From Ceratorhiza oryzae-sativae (Eukaryota > Basidiomycota > Agaricomycetes > Cantharellales > Ceratobasidiaceae), in contig JARWMV010000235.1 of assembly GCA_030998015.1 (NCBI GenBank), positions 682,001 to 746,000 of the forward strand: DNA of 64,000 nucleotides, in the 5' to 3' direction. Shown one piece after another: positions 12,091 to 22,728 of this stretch. A program made the translations under genes and the position numbers. Each line of letters opens with the position of its first letter. Positions within the stretch are counted from its first letter, which is position 1. A model generated the notes under the pieces. That model saw nothing but the letters and a program-made list of their open reading frames with translations. It was not told where the DNA came from and made no database searches.

Positions 12091-13721
12091 ATGCCCTCGA
12101 GCGCTCGACCTATCACTGTCATACTCAACGCAAACCAAGCTAAGAGATTCGTACTTTTGCTGGAGGCACTTCCTTCGGATATCGACGTCACCGCCCCAAG
12201 TCCTCAGCATCTGTCAATTCTCTCCGAAGCACGCAAAAAGTTTCGCGTAAAGCAGCTTAATAAAATATACCTGAAAGGCGGGGCTGAGTTTTCGCCCAGT
12301 CCAGTGGAACCTTTAGACGATGACGTGCGCGAGGTGTGGGTGTCCAAGGGAGAACCATTCGTAGGAAAGGCTGGTCCAGCGCCCGGGAGCAAGCGGGCTG
12401 GGGCAAGGGTTGACATTATCGCTGAAGAAAGCTATGTAGATCCCGAGGCGGTAAGGCAATTGAAACGTGTGGCTGAGCTGGAAGGCGCCCAGTAAGTAAA
12501 CCATTTTATTAGAATAAAACAAGACATCCATTAACGATTAGCTTGTAGAGCTGCAATAGGCATGCCCGATCTACACCCCGGTAACAGATTCCCCATTGGA
12601 TGTGCCGTTGCAGTCAGAGGGATATATCCGGCACTCATCGGCACAGACGTGGGCTGTGGCATTGCGTTGTATCGACTTGCTTCTGTTCCAGGTCGCATGG
12701 TCCCCGCCAACATTGCAGATCAACTCAAGGGACTCGACGACCCATGGGACGGCGACGTTCGTGCATGGCTAGCAGAAAGAGGTATCGATCGCGAGTCAAA
12801 ATTTGATGTGTCGTCCCTTGGAACTGTTGGTGCCGGTAACCATTTTGCGGAGATATGCATCGTGGAAAGCATCAAGAATGAAGTGAAGTGCGAGGAGCTC
12901 GGTGTCAAAACAGGAGACATGTACTTATTGGGTGAGTTCTCCTAGGATAATTCATGGAAATTTGTGCTCATACCCATTGTAGTTCACACAGGCTCGCGAG
13001 GTCTCGGGAAATCAATTCTCGAAGCATGCTCACAGTCCAGTGCGAACCCATTCTACCCTACTGGCACAAATGAACTTGCGGAGTATCTTGCCGAACATGA
13101 TTATGCGGTCCAGTGGGCTCGCGCAAACCGGGATCTTGTTGCCCACCGTCTCGCGGCCTGCTTAGGTCTAGACGAAGGCAGATCAGGAATGCCGAGCCAT
13201 CCTCTAAAGCTGGTTGATGTGACACATAACTCGGTAACGAAGCACATGCTTGACGTCGAAAGAGAAGATGCAATTCATAGCGAGGAGCTATGGATTCATA
13301 GGAAGGGGGCCGCACCTGCGAATATGGGGGTTGTGCCGTGCCCAGGAAGCCGAGGAGATTTCAGCTGGTTATTAGAGCCAATTGGGGATGGAAATGATAA
13401 TGGCGAGTCCTCCAGTATTTTTACACTCGTCGGGGTATTATAACGCCATATGAATTAGCGCATTCACTCGCACACGGAGCTGGAAGATTGCATCCGCGAA
13501 GTGCCGCGACTCTGCAGAATAATGTACCAGGCACAACAACCTCACTTGGGAGCGAGGTTGTGTGCACCGACCCTGCCTTGATGAAGGAAGAGCGACCGGA
13601 AGCTTATAAAAGCATTGAGGCAGTAGTCAAAGACCTCGAAAGCAGAGGAGTAGCAAAGGGGATGGCAATATTGCGGCCAGTAGTGACCTACAAGGTGCGA
13701 AGCCCATGGGCAAAGAAGTGA
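12091..13721 (+). CDS. rtcB: RtcB-type RNA ligase homologue
   Basis: Exons 12091-12491, 12549-12931, 12983-13414 and 13459-13721 join in frame to 492 residues with no stop. Introns have GTAAGT, GTGAGT and GTATTT donors and TAG acceptors. RtcB joins 2',3'-cyclic phosphate or 3'-phosphate RNA ends to 5'-OH ends using GTP and Mn2+. The Mn-binding and guanylation residues seem complete: Asp167 and Cys170 in GTDVGCG, His232 in GAGNHFAE, His263 in VHTGSRGLG, His343 in DVTHNSV and the nucleophile-position His411 in SLAHGAGR. The spacings 167-170 and 232-263 equal those of the archaeal enzyme (95-98, 203-234). The phrase MPDLHPGNRFPIGCAVAV is closer to the bacterial release-factor-H-coupled RtcB type than to the metazoan one. 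An N-terminal extension of ~125 residues is of unknown role. Fungi normally use Trl1 for tRNA ligation, so transfer from bacteria is the likely origin. Confidence 0.85.
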
Positions 13722-14705
13722 TACCAAACTTCAAAATTCAAAATAAGTACTTTGCAATGTGTATAAGATATTATCTTATCCTAGGTTTGCTGTATATATC
13801 ACTCCCAAGTATGATGGTGATGATGCAAATATATCCATGTGTAACGTGATTCAGGTACCACAGATATCACACAATTGTAGTGGGAGTCAGCACACTTCAC
13901 GTGCTGTGTCCCATGGTTTACAAAAGCAAACATGCTCAAAAAGTGGCACGCATTTGGTATGCTCCATTGAGAAGCTTATCTAGTGGTTTGTACACATTAG
14001 AATGAATGAAAATTGTATCAGACAATGTCATATGCCATAATAAATAGATATCTCAACATCACAACTAAGAAATATGTTTCCAAGCTATACTTGTGATATG
14101 CATGCAGCACACCAAGGCATTAAGAGGAACCTGAGATAACAAGATCCATTTGCATATACTTCAAGGCCATTTTTGAGACTAATATCCTTTTTTCAGCAAC
14201 TTTAAGCCTGGTTCCCTTTACTCTCTCCTTGCTGAGTGATGTGTTGTCATCATCACCATACTACCCCTTGTCACTGTCACTACTACTGCCAAGCTACCCT
14301 AGGCTCTGCCCTCTCCTGCTTGACTTGTCATCATGACAGGCAGAGTGTATAAGAGATGAGGGTAAAAGAGGGAAGATGATATTCAATAGCCTGCAAGGCC
14401 CTCTTTATATACACTTTGGAGATGACAAATACAGGGTCTACATGCTGCTGCACAATTGCTGCAGGCTCCACAGACTCCATGGGTGTGTAATGTGGCTTGT
14501 TGTGGTGGAAACAAGTACAAGCAAGACTATAAATTGACTGTTTTGAGTGTATATATGCATAGTTAGAAAAATAGGAGAAAGTATAGAAATTCATTACAGT
14601 GTTGTGCAATAATGCTTGACTATTAAGGTTGGTAGTTTCCTACATATTCTCCACATATATCACAAAAATGCACACATATGGATAACTTTTGGGGCCTGGA
14701 CAGTA
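13722..14705. other. CpG-poor spacer, probably old transposon debris
   Basis: AT-rich sequence with very few CpG dinucleotides and no supported coding frame. It begins directly after the RtcB stop codon and ends at the target-site duplication of the gypsy element. Confidence 0.5.
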
Positions 14706-14710
14706 GATAC

Positions 14711-15219
14711 TGTCATGGCCTAGACCATGAGCACGATTTTATTATGAATTTTCTATATTTTATAACCTCCTTTTACGATGTTTTGGACAAGTCCTGTTTA
14801 TTCAGATATATGCGGTTTATTTACCTTCATGTCACGTGACCCTGTTGTTGTTGACTCAATGTTTGGTGTTGCCGGAATGTTCTGTAGTGATGTGGCACTG
14901 TTAGCTTCTTATTGGTCCTGGTATTTGCTTTGTACTGCCTCGGCCATGAATATATAAGGGAGAGTCTGAGAGCCTTAAAGCCTCAGAACTCGACCTCCTG
15001 TCGTATCCCTACTGCTACCTGTGTGACTACCAGTCCATAGTCCCTGCCCAGTCCTCTTAAGGACAAGTGCACCTACTTCCCTACCTCCTCGCGTCTTATT
15101 GCACCCTCACTGCACGTCCCACCTTAGACGTTGTCAGTAAAGCCTCCGGCATCGCTGCCCATAGGCTTGTCACCACCACTTAGGTGTTTGACGTTACTGC
15201 TCAGGTCGTAGCTCTGACA
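14711..15219 (+). repeat. 5' LTR of the gypsy element (509 bp)
   Basis: TG...CA ends. A TATATAA box at 14951-14957 and the word AGAACTCGACCT at 14985-14996, about 34 nt downstream, suggest the transcription start lies at or next to that word. It is about 95% identical to the 3' LTR by eye. Confidence 0.95.
14951..14957 (+). promoter_or_regulatory. TATA box of the retroelement LTR
   Basis: TATATAA within GAATATATAAGGG, conserved at the matching place in the 3' LTR and in the solo LTRs of the same family. It probably sets the start of the genomic RNA about 30-35 nt downstream. Confidence 0.7.
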
Positions 15220-15221
15220 TT

Positions 15222-15233
15222 AGGTCGAGTTCT
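15222..15233 (+). other. Primer binding site, self-priming type
   Basis: AGGTCGAGTTCT begins two bases after the 5' LTR end and is the exact reverse complement of AGAACTCGACCT inside the LTR (14985-14996), where the RNA 5' end is expected. No TGG, the usual start of a tRNA-primed site, is present. This matches the Tf1/sushi scheme, in which the RNA's own 5' end serves as primer. Confidence 0.7.
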
Positions 15234-15586
15234 TCCTCATCACCCGGGATTGAGACGTACCCCTGTACTAGCCTACTGTGAAATGGAGAAAGGCTCAGAC
15301 TGCATAATAATCAAAAGCAGAAAGAGACTATCCAGTAACAGGTGTCTACAAGGCAGACGGTACCTATCGCCCAACCCTAGGACTCTTGTCCATCACCGCA
15401 CGTGTTGCAGACAGCAAACTACCTGCTTGCAAAAAAGACGCTCTATATCATGCCTGTCAAAGGCCTGTTGATTAGTTGTAGTCATTGTTCAATGCTAGGT
15501 AGCAGAGCAGCCACAGTGTTTGAGAGTGAAAATCCCGGCTTCAAGAGCACCCACCATACTTGCCTATCCCACTTCCTTTTTTAGCT

Positions 15587-16900
15587 ATGTCTGCACCAAA
15601 CCCTGCCCCCGCTTGGATTCAGTTCGATGCCACTCAGATTCAAATACCCACCGATCCAGCCGACCTATTAGCATTTACCCAAACAATCAAGGATGCGCTG
15701 ATTGCAATAAACAACAATCTGGCAGTATTCATCAATCAACAGTCGGCTGAACTATCCACTATCAACACCACCCTCCAGAACCACAATACAAGCCTATCTA
15801 ACCTTGATACGAATGTAGTTGCGCTCCAGGCTGCAGTCCAAGCACCTAGTACAAGCACCTCTATTGCACGTACTCGAGCACCCAAGTTATTGGCACCTGC
15901 TAAATTCGATGGTTTGGATAAAAACAAAGCGGTATCCTTCAGGGTTGCGGTGGCTCATTATTTGCGGACTTCCTATCCCTCTGCAACTGCTGATGAGCAG
16001 ATCGCTTACATCATTTCTTGCCTGGATGGCAAAGCACACAAATGGCTGGAACCCTATCTGGAAGACAAAGTTATCAATGGCAATCCAGTCACTTGGCTTC
16101 ACAATGTCAATGACTTCTGGACCCAATTTAACACTTGCTGGAACGTTGCCAACAAAACCGAAAACTTCAGGGCAAAATTCAAATCGCTCAAACAAAAGAA
16201 TTCGGTCCAAGAATACTTCAAAGACTTCCAGACATATTCCCAGGGCCTCAGCTACAATGATGCATCCCTTCGCGATCACTTCTATGATGGTCTCATGGTC
16301 AAAATCAAGGAATTCCTCGTGGCCCAAGACTACGATCATATGGCTGCCAATGTCACCCTGCAAACCCTTGCAGATAAGGCACTCAGAATCGATCAGCGCA
16401 TTGAGTCATTCCAGGCACAAAACCCATCTTCCAAATCCTCTGCTTCCAATGTGGCTAGCACCTCTACCAAAGCTTCCACCTTGCCGTCAACAGCTCCTCC
16501 CAAAGGCCAGGCCAGGGAAAAGATGTCTGTTGGGGAAAAGGTGTACACGCTTGGTCCAGATGGCAAGGCTCGCAAAGGAACAATCGCGGCTATAAACCGC
16601 AACGCCAAGGGACAGTCGATTCCCACAATCAAATGGAATGACGGATCATCTGAGGAAACAACCTTCAAACAAATCCAAAAAGATTCGCATCCAATCGTCG
16701 TCACTCCTCCAGCTTCCCAACTTGCTAAAGGATCAGGTCCAGGACCCATGGATCTTGACTCAGTGGGCAAAGGGAAAAAGCCTCTTATCTGCAATAACTG
16801 TGGAGGAAGAGGCCATATTGCAAGTGCCTGCCCATCCAAACCCTATTCAGGGCAAGGCGCCACTTTATCTGACGAGGAGTCGGAAAACGAGGACCTCTGA
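15587..16900 (+). CDS. gag: Gag protein of the gypsy element
   Basis: The frame of 437 residues is taken from the ATG at 15587 (MSAPNPAPAW). An upstream in-frame ATG at 15560 is less likely because it follows directly on leader sequence. The N-terminal third is helical and Gln/Asn-rich. The central part (KFDGLDKNKAVSFRVAVAHY onward) is a typical retrotransposon capsid domain. A CCHC zinc knuckle, CNNCGGRGHIASAC, is near the end, followed by an acidic tail. A stretch before the knuckle (VGEKVYTLGPDGKARKGTI) looks like a small SH3-like fold. Gag forms the particle that packages the element's RNA. It ends at 16900, overlapping the open pol frame by 28 nt. Confidence 0.9.
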   Translation: MSAPNPAPAWIQFDATQIQIPTDPADLLAFTQTIKDALIAINNNLAVFINQQSAELSTINTTLQNHNTSLSNLDTNVVALQAAVQAPSTSTSIARTRAPKLLAPAKFDGLDKNKAVSFRVAVAHYLRTSYPSATADEQIAYIISCLDGKAHKWLEPYLEDKVINGNPVTWLHNVNDFWTQFNTCWNVANKTENFRAKFKSLKQKNSVQEYFKDFQTYSQGLSYNDASLRDHFYDGLMVKIKEFLVAQDYDHMAANVTLQTLADKALRIDQRIESFQAQNPSSKSSASNVASTSTKASTLPSTAPPKGQAREKMSVGEKVYTLGPDGKARKGTIAAINRNAKGQSIPTIKWNDGSSEETTFKQIQKDSHPIVVTPPASQLAKGSGPGPMDLDSVGKGKKPLICNNCGGRGHIASACPSKPYSGQGATLSDEESENEDL

Positions 16901-16935
16901 ACGCAGACGGAGCAAGCGTCTCAGAGGAACCAAAC

Positions 16936-19900
16936 ATGGACCTGGAAATTTATGCTGTAGATAACGTATCTCCTTTAAATATATTCTTTATCACATCTCC
17001 AGTCCAGACCGCTCCTGATAGTAAAAACTTGAATTGTATGAAGAGACTGCATGGATGGGCCATGATAGATTCAGGAGCTTCATCTTGCTTCATCCACCCA
17101 CGCCTCGTCTCAGAATACAAAATACCAACTCATAAAAAGAAAAACCCAAAAAAACTAAAAGTTATTGATGGTCGTGAAATCAGTTCTGGACTTGTCGATT
17201 CGGAATGTACATTTATATTAGAAATTGGTAGTCATAAAGAGCAGTTGGTTTGTAACGTAGCAGACATAGGTAGACATAGTTTAGTACTAGGAATGTCATG
17301 GCTCAAGTTACATAATCCTCATATTGACTGGCCTATAAAACATGTTGATTTTAATTCTGCCTTTTGTATTAAAAATTGTGTTCCCACGTCAAATGTAGTC
17401 TTTGGTAATATTGGCGGTCATTTGGATCCATTTGAATCTGACCTTGGAGGTGTCGAGGTATTCCAACCTCTTGAAGGCATCCAAAGGGACCCTGGAGGTG
17501 TCGTGGCTTCAAAACCACTTGAAGGCATCCCAGTCGAATACCAAGACTATTCAGATGTTTTTGCAGATGACAATGTGGTGACAGAATTACCTCCCCATCA
17601 TCCATATGATCTGGAGATAGTCCTCCAAGATCCCCAAAAACCAGTTAAAGGACCTGTATATCCCTTACGCCCTTCGGATGATGAAGAACTTTGCTGGATA
17701 CTCAAAGAGCAGCTTGACAAAGGATTAATTAGACCATCCAAGTCACGTTATAGCTCCCCGGTGATCTTTGTACCCAAAAAGAATGGCAAAAGGAGAATGT
17801 GTGTCGACTATCGTGCGCTTAATGAAAATACAGTTAAAAACTCATACCCCATTCCACTAATCTCTACATTGGTGGAAAAATTACAGGGTGCACAAGTTTT
17901 CACTACCTTGGATCTGAAATGGGGTTATAATCTTGTCCAGATCAAGGAAGGCGACGAATGGAAAACTGCGTTCAAAACAAAGTACGGCCTGTTCGAATAC
18001 CTGGTAATGCCGTTTGGACTATGCAACGCTCCAGCCGCGTTCCAAAACTTCATGAATGAAATCTTCCGAGATATCCTAGACGTCTACGTAATTGTATACC
18101 TAGACGACATCCTTATATTCTCAAAAAACATGGAAGATCACGCCAAGCATGTTGCAGAAGTACTACGCCGATTAAGGCTTCATCAACTATACTGCAACTT
18201 GTCTAAATGCGTATTCAGTGCTCCTGAAGTGGAATATCTAGGCGTCATCGCTAACGGCGAAGGAGTCCGAGCTAACCCGGCAAAAATCACGGAAGCGGTG
18301 AATTGGGCAACACCAAAAACCGTGAAAGGCGTGCAGGAATTCCTAGGATTCGTGAACTACTACCGCAAATTCATTGAGGACTTTGCTGGACGAGCATATC
18401 CGCTCTACCAATTACTCCGCAAAGAAAATCCTTGGCGGTGGGGTCAAAACGAAGAAAGCTCATTTAACATTCTTAAAAGAGCCCTAGTAGAATCCCCCAT
18501 CCTCATCCAACCTGACGTCACCAAGGAATTCACCCTGGAATGCGACGCTTCTGACTACGCCACTGGTGCAATCCTCAATCAGTTAGGCAAGGACGGAAAA
18601 CTACATCCAGTGGCATTTTATTCCAAAACCCTATCACCAGCTGAACGTAACTACGATATACATGACAAAGAGTTGCTGGCAATGATAAGGGCGTTCAAAG
18701 AATGGCGTCACTTGCTCGAAGGATCAGTAATCCCAATTAAAGTACTGTCGGATCACAAGAACTTAGAATTCTTCCAGACAAAAAGGGAACTGAATCGAAG
18801 ACAAGCAAGGTGGATGGATTCCTAGCCGATTATAATTATAGGATCAAATACCGCTCAGGGGCACAAAATGGCAAAGCGGACATCCTCTCCCGTCGAGAAG
18901 ACCTCCGGGAACAGGCACTTAAAGAGGGGGGTGAAATCCCGCCGCTTATCAGCCCCGAGCTTTTCATTTCGGCAATTCTGACTGACCACTCCCTCAATGA
19001 TATGATAAGGGATGCGTTACCAGATGATAAGTCCGTATCCAAGATCCTCAAGTCCCTTGAGGAAAACACTCTGGTTAAAGGCTGGCGTCTTGAAAATGAC
19101 TTGCTGTACTATCACGACCGAATCTATGTACCAAGCGAGTTAGAAATCAGACGTGCAGTAATAGAAAGCCGGCATGATAATCCTGCAGCAGGGCACCCAG
19201 GGCACTTCCGAACCTTAGATCTTGTATCAAGGGATTACTATTGGTCAGGAATGAAAAAGTCCATTGTCAAATATGTCCAGGCATGCGACTCGTGCATCCG
19301 CAACAAGCATTCAAATCAGGCTCCTCTGGGTCTACTCCAACCTATAGACTTACCCAATAAACCCTGGGAGGAAATCACTTACGACCTGATTGTTGGATTG
19401 CCGATGTCTGAAGGTTATGACGCAATACTCACAGTGGTTGATCGTTTATCGAAGATGGTGCACTTTATACCAACTCACTCAAACGCCACTGCGGTAGATG
19501 TCGCAAACCTGTTTGTAAACTTTGTCTGGAAACTACATGGACTTCCCCGAAAAACAATCTCTGACCGCGGCCCCAACTTCAACGCCAAATTCCTACGCCA
19601 AGTATACAGTCGCCTCGGTATAGAGCCACATTATTCCACGGCCTACCGACCACAGGTAGACGGTCAAAGTGAAAGACTCAACCAGTTCATCGAAATCTAT
19701 CTGCGTCATTATATAAACCATCGGCAGACGGACTGGGTTGCTGCACTACCTCTTGGGGAATTTGCGTATAACAATGGGAAACATGCTGGATCAAAACATA
19801 CTCCGTTCTTTGCCTGCTATGGCTACAATCCAGACTTTACGGTCGGAAATACCAAAGGAAGCAGTGTCCCTCAAGCTGATGAATATGCCGATCACCTCAA

Positions 19901-20429
19901 AACTATCCATGAAGAGGCCAAGGCTGCACTCACGATTGCAAATCGCACTTACTCAGAATACTACAACCAGAAGCATCGTGAGGCAACCAAGATCGAAGTA
20001 GGCTCAAAGGTTTTCTTAGACAGATCAAATATCAAAACCATCCGACCATCCAAGAAGTTGGATAATAGGCGCTTTGGTCCCTACAAGGTTGTTGAACAAA
20101 TCGGGAAATATACATTTAAATTGGATTTGCCCAAATCCATGAAAGTATACCTGGTTTTCCATACTGCCCTTCTGTATCCTAAACCAGTGGACAATTACCA
20201 AAGGGACCCTGTCCCAGTACCCATGGTAGTAACCCCTGAGGGAGAGGAACAATATGAAGTGGAGCGTATCCTGGACTCACACAAAGTCGGTCGGAGACTT
20301 GAATATTATGTCAGCTGGAAAGGCTACAGCGCAGAAGAAAATAGTTGGGAACCTAAAGCCCATCTCAAGAATGCACCGGAAGCATTATCCAATTTCCACC
20401 AAGATCACCCTGATGCGCCTGGGCCTTAA
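16936..20429 (+). pseudogene. pol: Pol polyprotein (PR-RT-RH-IN-chromodomain), one frameshift
   Basis: The first part, 16936-18825, holds the aspartic protease (MIDSGASSCF, near residue 44), the reverse transcriptase with YLDDILIF (near 18,100) and the RNase H (ECDASDYATGA, near 18,540). The second part, 18810-20429, is in another frame. It holds the last RNase H residues, the integrase zinc domain (two His, then CDSCIRNK), the catalytic core with Asp in TYDLIVGLP and in ISDRGPNF and Glu in DGQSERLN, and a chromodomain (YEVERILDSHKVGRRLEYYV, then WKGYSAEENSWEP). The frame changes within 18,810-18,825, consistent with loss of one base, so full Pol cannot be made from this copy unless the ribosome shifts. 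Pol lies in the -1 frame relative to gag. The chromodomain marks it as a chromovirus, a group that tends to target methylated-histone chromatin. Confidence 0.9.
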
Positions 20430-20440
20430 TGGGGGGGAAG

Positions 20441-20951
20441 TGTCATGGCCTAGACCATGAGCACAATTTTATTATGAATTTTCTATATTTTATAACTTTC
20501 TTTTTTTACAATGTTTTGGACAAGTCCCATTTATTCAGATATATGCAGTTTATTTACCTTCATGTCACGTGACCTTGTTGTTGTTGACTCAATGTTTGGT
20601 GTTACCGGAATATTCTGTAGTGACGTGGCACTGTTAGCTCCTTATCGGTCCTGGTATTTGATTTGTACTGCCTCAGCCATGAATATATAAGGGAGAGTCT
20701 GAGAGCCTTAAGCCTCAGAACTCGACCTCCTGTCGTACCCCTTCTACTACCTGTGTGACTTACCAGTCCATAGTCCCTGCCCAGTCCTCTTAAGGACAAG
20801 TGCACCTACTACCCTACTCCTTGCGTCTTATCGCACCCTCACTGCACGTCCCACCTTAGACGTTGTCAGTAAAGCCTCCGGCATCGCTGCCCATAGGCTT
20901 GTCACCACCACTTAGGTGTTTGACGTTACTGCTCAGGTTGTAGCTCTGACA
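20441..20951 (+). repeat. 3' LTR of the gypsy element (511 bp)
   Basis: Same TGTCATGG...CTCTGACA ends as the 5' LTR. Compared with it, several positions show CG in one copy and TG or CA in the other (for example GCACG/GCACA near base 24 and TGATG/TGACG mid-LTR), in both directions. Confidence 0.95.
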
Positions 20952-21009
20952 GATACCCCAGACTTAACAAGCCTGCATGACAGACTTCAAATTTGAAGAT
21001 TGTAACTGC

Positions 21010-21554
21010 CAGACTGTTATGACCTGTCAAACAGACATAACAGAGTAACCAAATATTTTATGGATTTATGGCATTTTTCCCAAAGCAGAACAAGCCATAA
21101 ACAAGGTCATGTGACCTTGGCACTTACCTGGTGCTTACAGTGGTTACCCTGAACTTGCTCCAGCATTTCTCTCCCATATTACTTGGAGTGAGGAGCAAGT
21201 TGTCACATGACCTCAGCACTTAAATCATGTGACGCTGGGACCTTGTGCAGCTCTATAAGATTTGGAGCCACACAAACTTAAGATAAACAATTACCTAACC
21301 CATAGTACTGTATATAACCTGTACCTACTGTGGACTGTGCTTAGATAAGACATCTGCAGCCACTGCAGCCACAGGTATATAAGGAGGATAAAGCAAGACT
21401 GGATGCCTCAGCTTGCTTTATCTTGTCAACCACCATAGACCATAGCAAACACTGTAACTAGAACACTCAATACATACTACATAACACCAAACTGTCAATG
21501 CAGCCACTACTTAAGTGTTCCACAAGGGAGCATCCAGAGGGTCACAACACAGAG
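21010..21554 (+). repeat. Solo LTR of a second family (probable)
   Basis: The stretch 21015-21549 starts TGTTATGACC and ends GGTCACAACA, a TG...CA pair with inverted termini. Flanking words are CAGAC (21010-21014) and CAGAG (21550-21554), a 5-bp duplication with one mismatch. It contains GGTATATAAGG (near 21,373), a plausible promoter, and almost no CpG. No internal coding region follows. Confidence 0.55.
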
Positions 21555-21996
21555 AGTTTAGTCTTGCACAATGACTTTGGCAGGGTTTGCTTTGACCTAT
21601 TAGCTAGCCTGTATCAATGAGAATCTTTGGCAGCATATGATCTTTTCTTCTAGCTTTAGACAGCTTGTATCACTTGGTTTTGCTCTTAAGGTGCCAATGC
21701 TGTCAGAGCTATGACCTGAATGCAATAAGCCAAACACCTATGAGGCAATGGCAGACCCATGGGCTATGACAGCCAGAGGTCAAACCACAATGCCAAGATA
21801 TGGACATACAGTGAAGGAGTGCAATAAGAAAAAGAAAATGGGTTGTAGAGGTGTAGTTGGTCTAAAGAGACCTGGGCAGAAACTATGTGATGGGTAATCA
21901 CACAGGTAGTTGTGGACATACAATAGGAGGTTGAGTTCTGAGGCTCAAGGCTCTCAGACTCTCCCATATATATTCATACAATGAGCTATATCAAAT

Positions 21997-22523
21997 ACAA
22001 AGTTTCATGGCCTAGACCATGAGCACAGTTTTATTCTGATTTTGTTTTATTTTATTTTACTGCTATCCTCTGGTTTTTGGACAAGTCCTGTTTATTCAGA
22101 TATATGTGTAGAATTATTAACTGAGTCATGTGACCTTGTTGTTGTTGACCATTGTTGATATATTCCAGAATATTCTGTTGATGTGGCACCACTCTTACAT
22201 ATTGTACAACTTTGTAGTTTCACATGTACAGCCTCACCTATGAATATATATGGGAGAGTCTGAGAGCCTTAAGCCTGAACTCAACCTCCTGTCAATTACC
22301 CCTTCTACCTGTGTTAGTCACTAAGCCACATAGTCTCTGCCCAGTCCTCTTTAGGACAAGCACACCTCTTAAGCCCCTCTGTGTGTTGTCACACCTCATC
22401 CCCTCACTGCATGTCCACCCTTAGATGTTTTGGTTTTGACCTTTGACTGTTATAGCCTATAGGTCTGCCTTCACCTGACAAGTGTTACACATTGTTGTTC
22501 AGGTCATTGGCTCTGACACAAAG
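21997..22523 (+). repeat. Solo LTR B, inserted in LTR A
   Basis: The plus-oriented LTR at 22002-22518 starts TTTCATGGCC (first G of the family's TGTCATGG changed) and ends CTCTGACA. It is flanked by exact CAAAG duplications at 21997-22001 and 22519-22523. It keeps the TATATA box. The family word for the RNA 5' end appears as GAACTCAACCT, with its CpG lost. Confidence 0.85.
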
Positions 22524-22728
22524 TGGTTCAACAACTATTGTATGATATCAAATGGTGCCATGTCACAGGATATTCTGGAAGATACTAACAGAGGACAAAC
22601 AATAGCAAGGTCATGTGATCTCACATAACTAATTCTACATACATATCTGAATAAACAGGACTTGTCGAAAAATGCATAAAAGAGAAAAATATAAAATATA
22701 GAAAATTCATAATAAATTCCACATCATG

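Larger units (their letters stand above)
14706..20956 (+). mobile_element. Ty3/gypsy chromovirus-type LTR retrotransposon, nearly complete
   Basis: A 6,241-bp element (14711-20951) is flanked by the 5-bp duplication GATAC at 14706-14710 and 20952-20956. Both LTRs begin TGTCATGG and end CTCTGACA. Internal order is self-priming PBS (15222-15233), gag, then pol with protease, reverse transcriptase, RNase H, integrase and a C-terminal chromodomain, then a purine tract GGGGGGGAAG at 20431-20440. The LTRs differ at roughly 25 positions by eye, many at CpG sites, so the insertion is not recent. The only coding lesion I see is a frame break near 18,815-18,825. Confidence 0.95.

Noticed and set aside
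15887..16839. Minus-strand frames of 148-158 codons inside gag
   Set aside because: Antisense shadows of gag, which has a capsid domain and a zinc knuckle in the plus strand.
16882..16888. Canonical -1 slippery heptamer at the gag-pol overlap
   Set aside because: GGAAAAC does not fit the X-XXY-YYZ rule at its first three bases; reported only as a candidate region.
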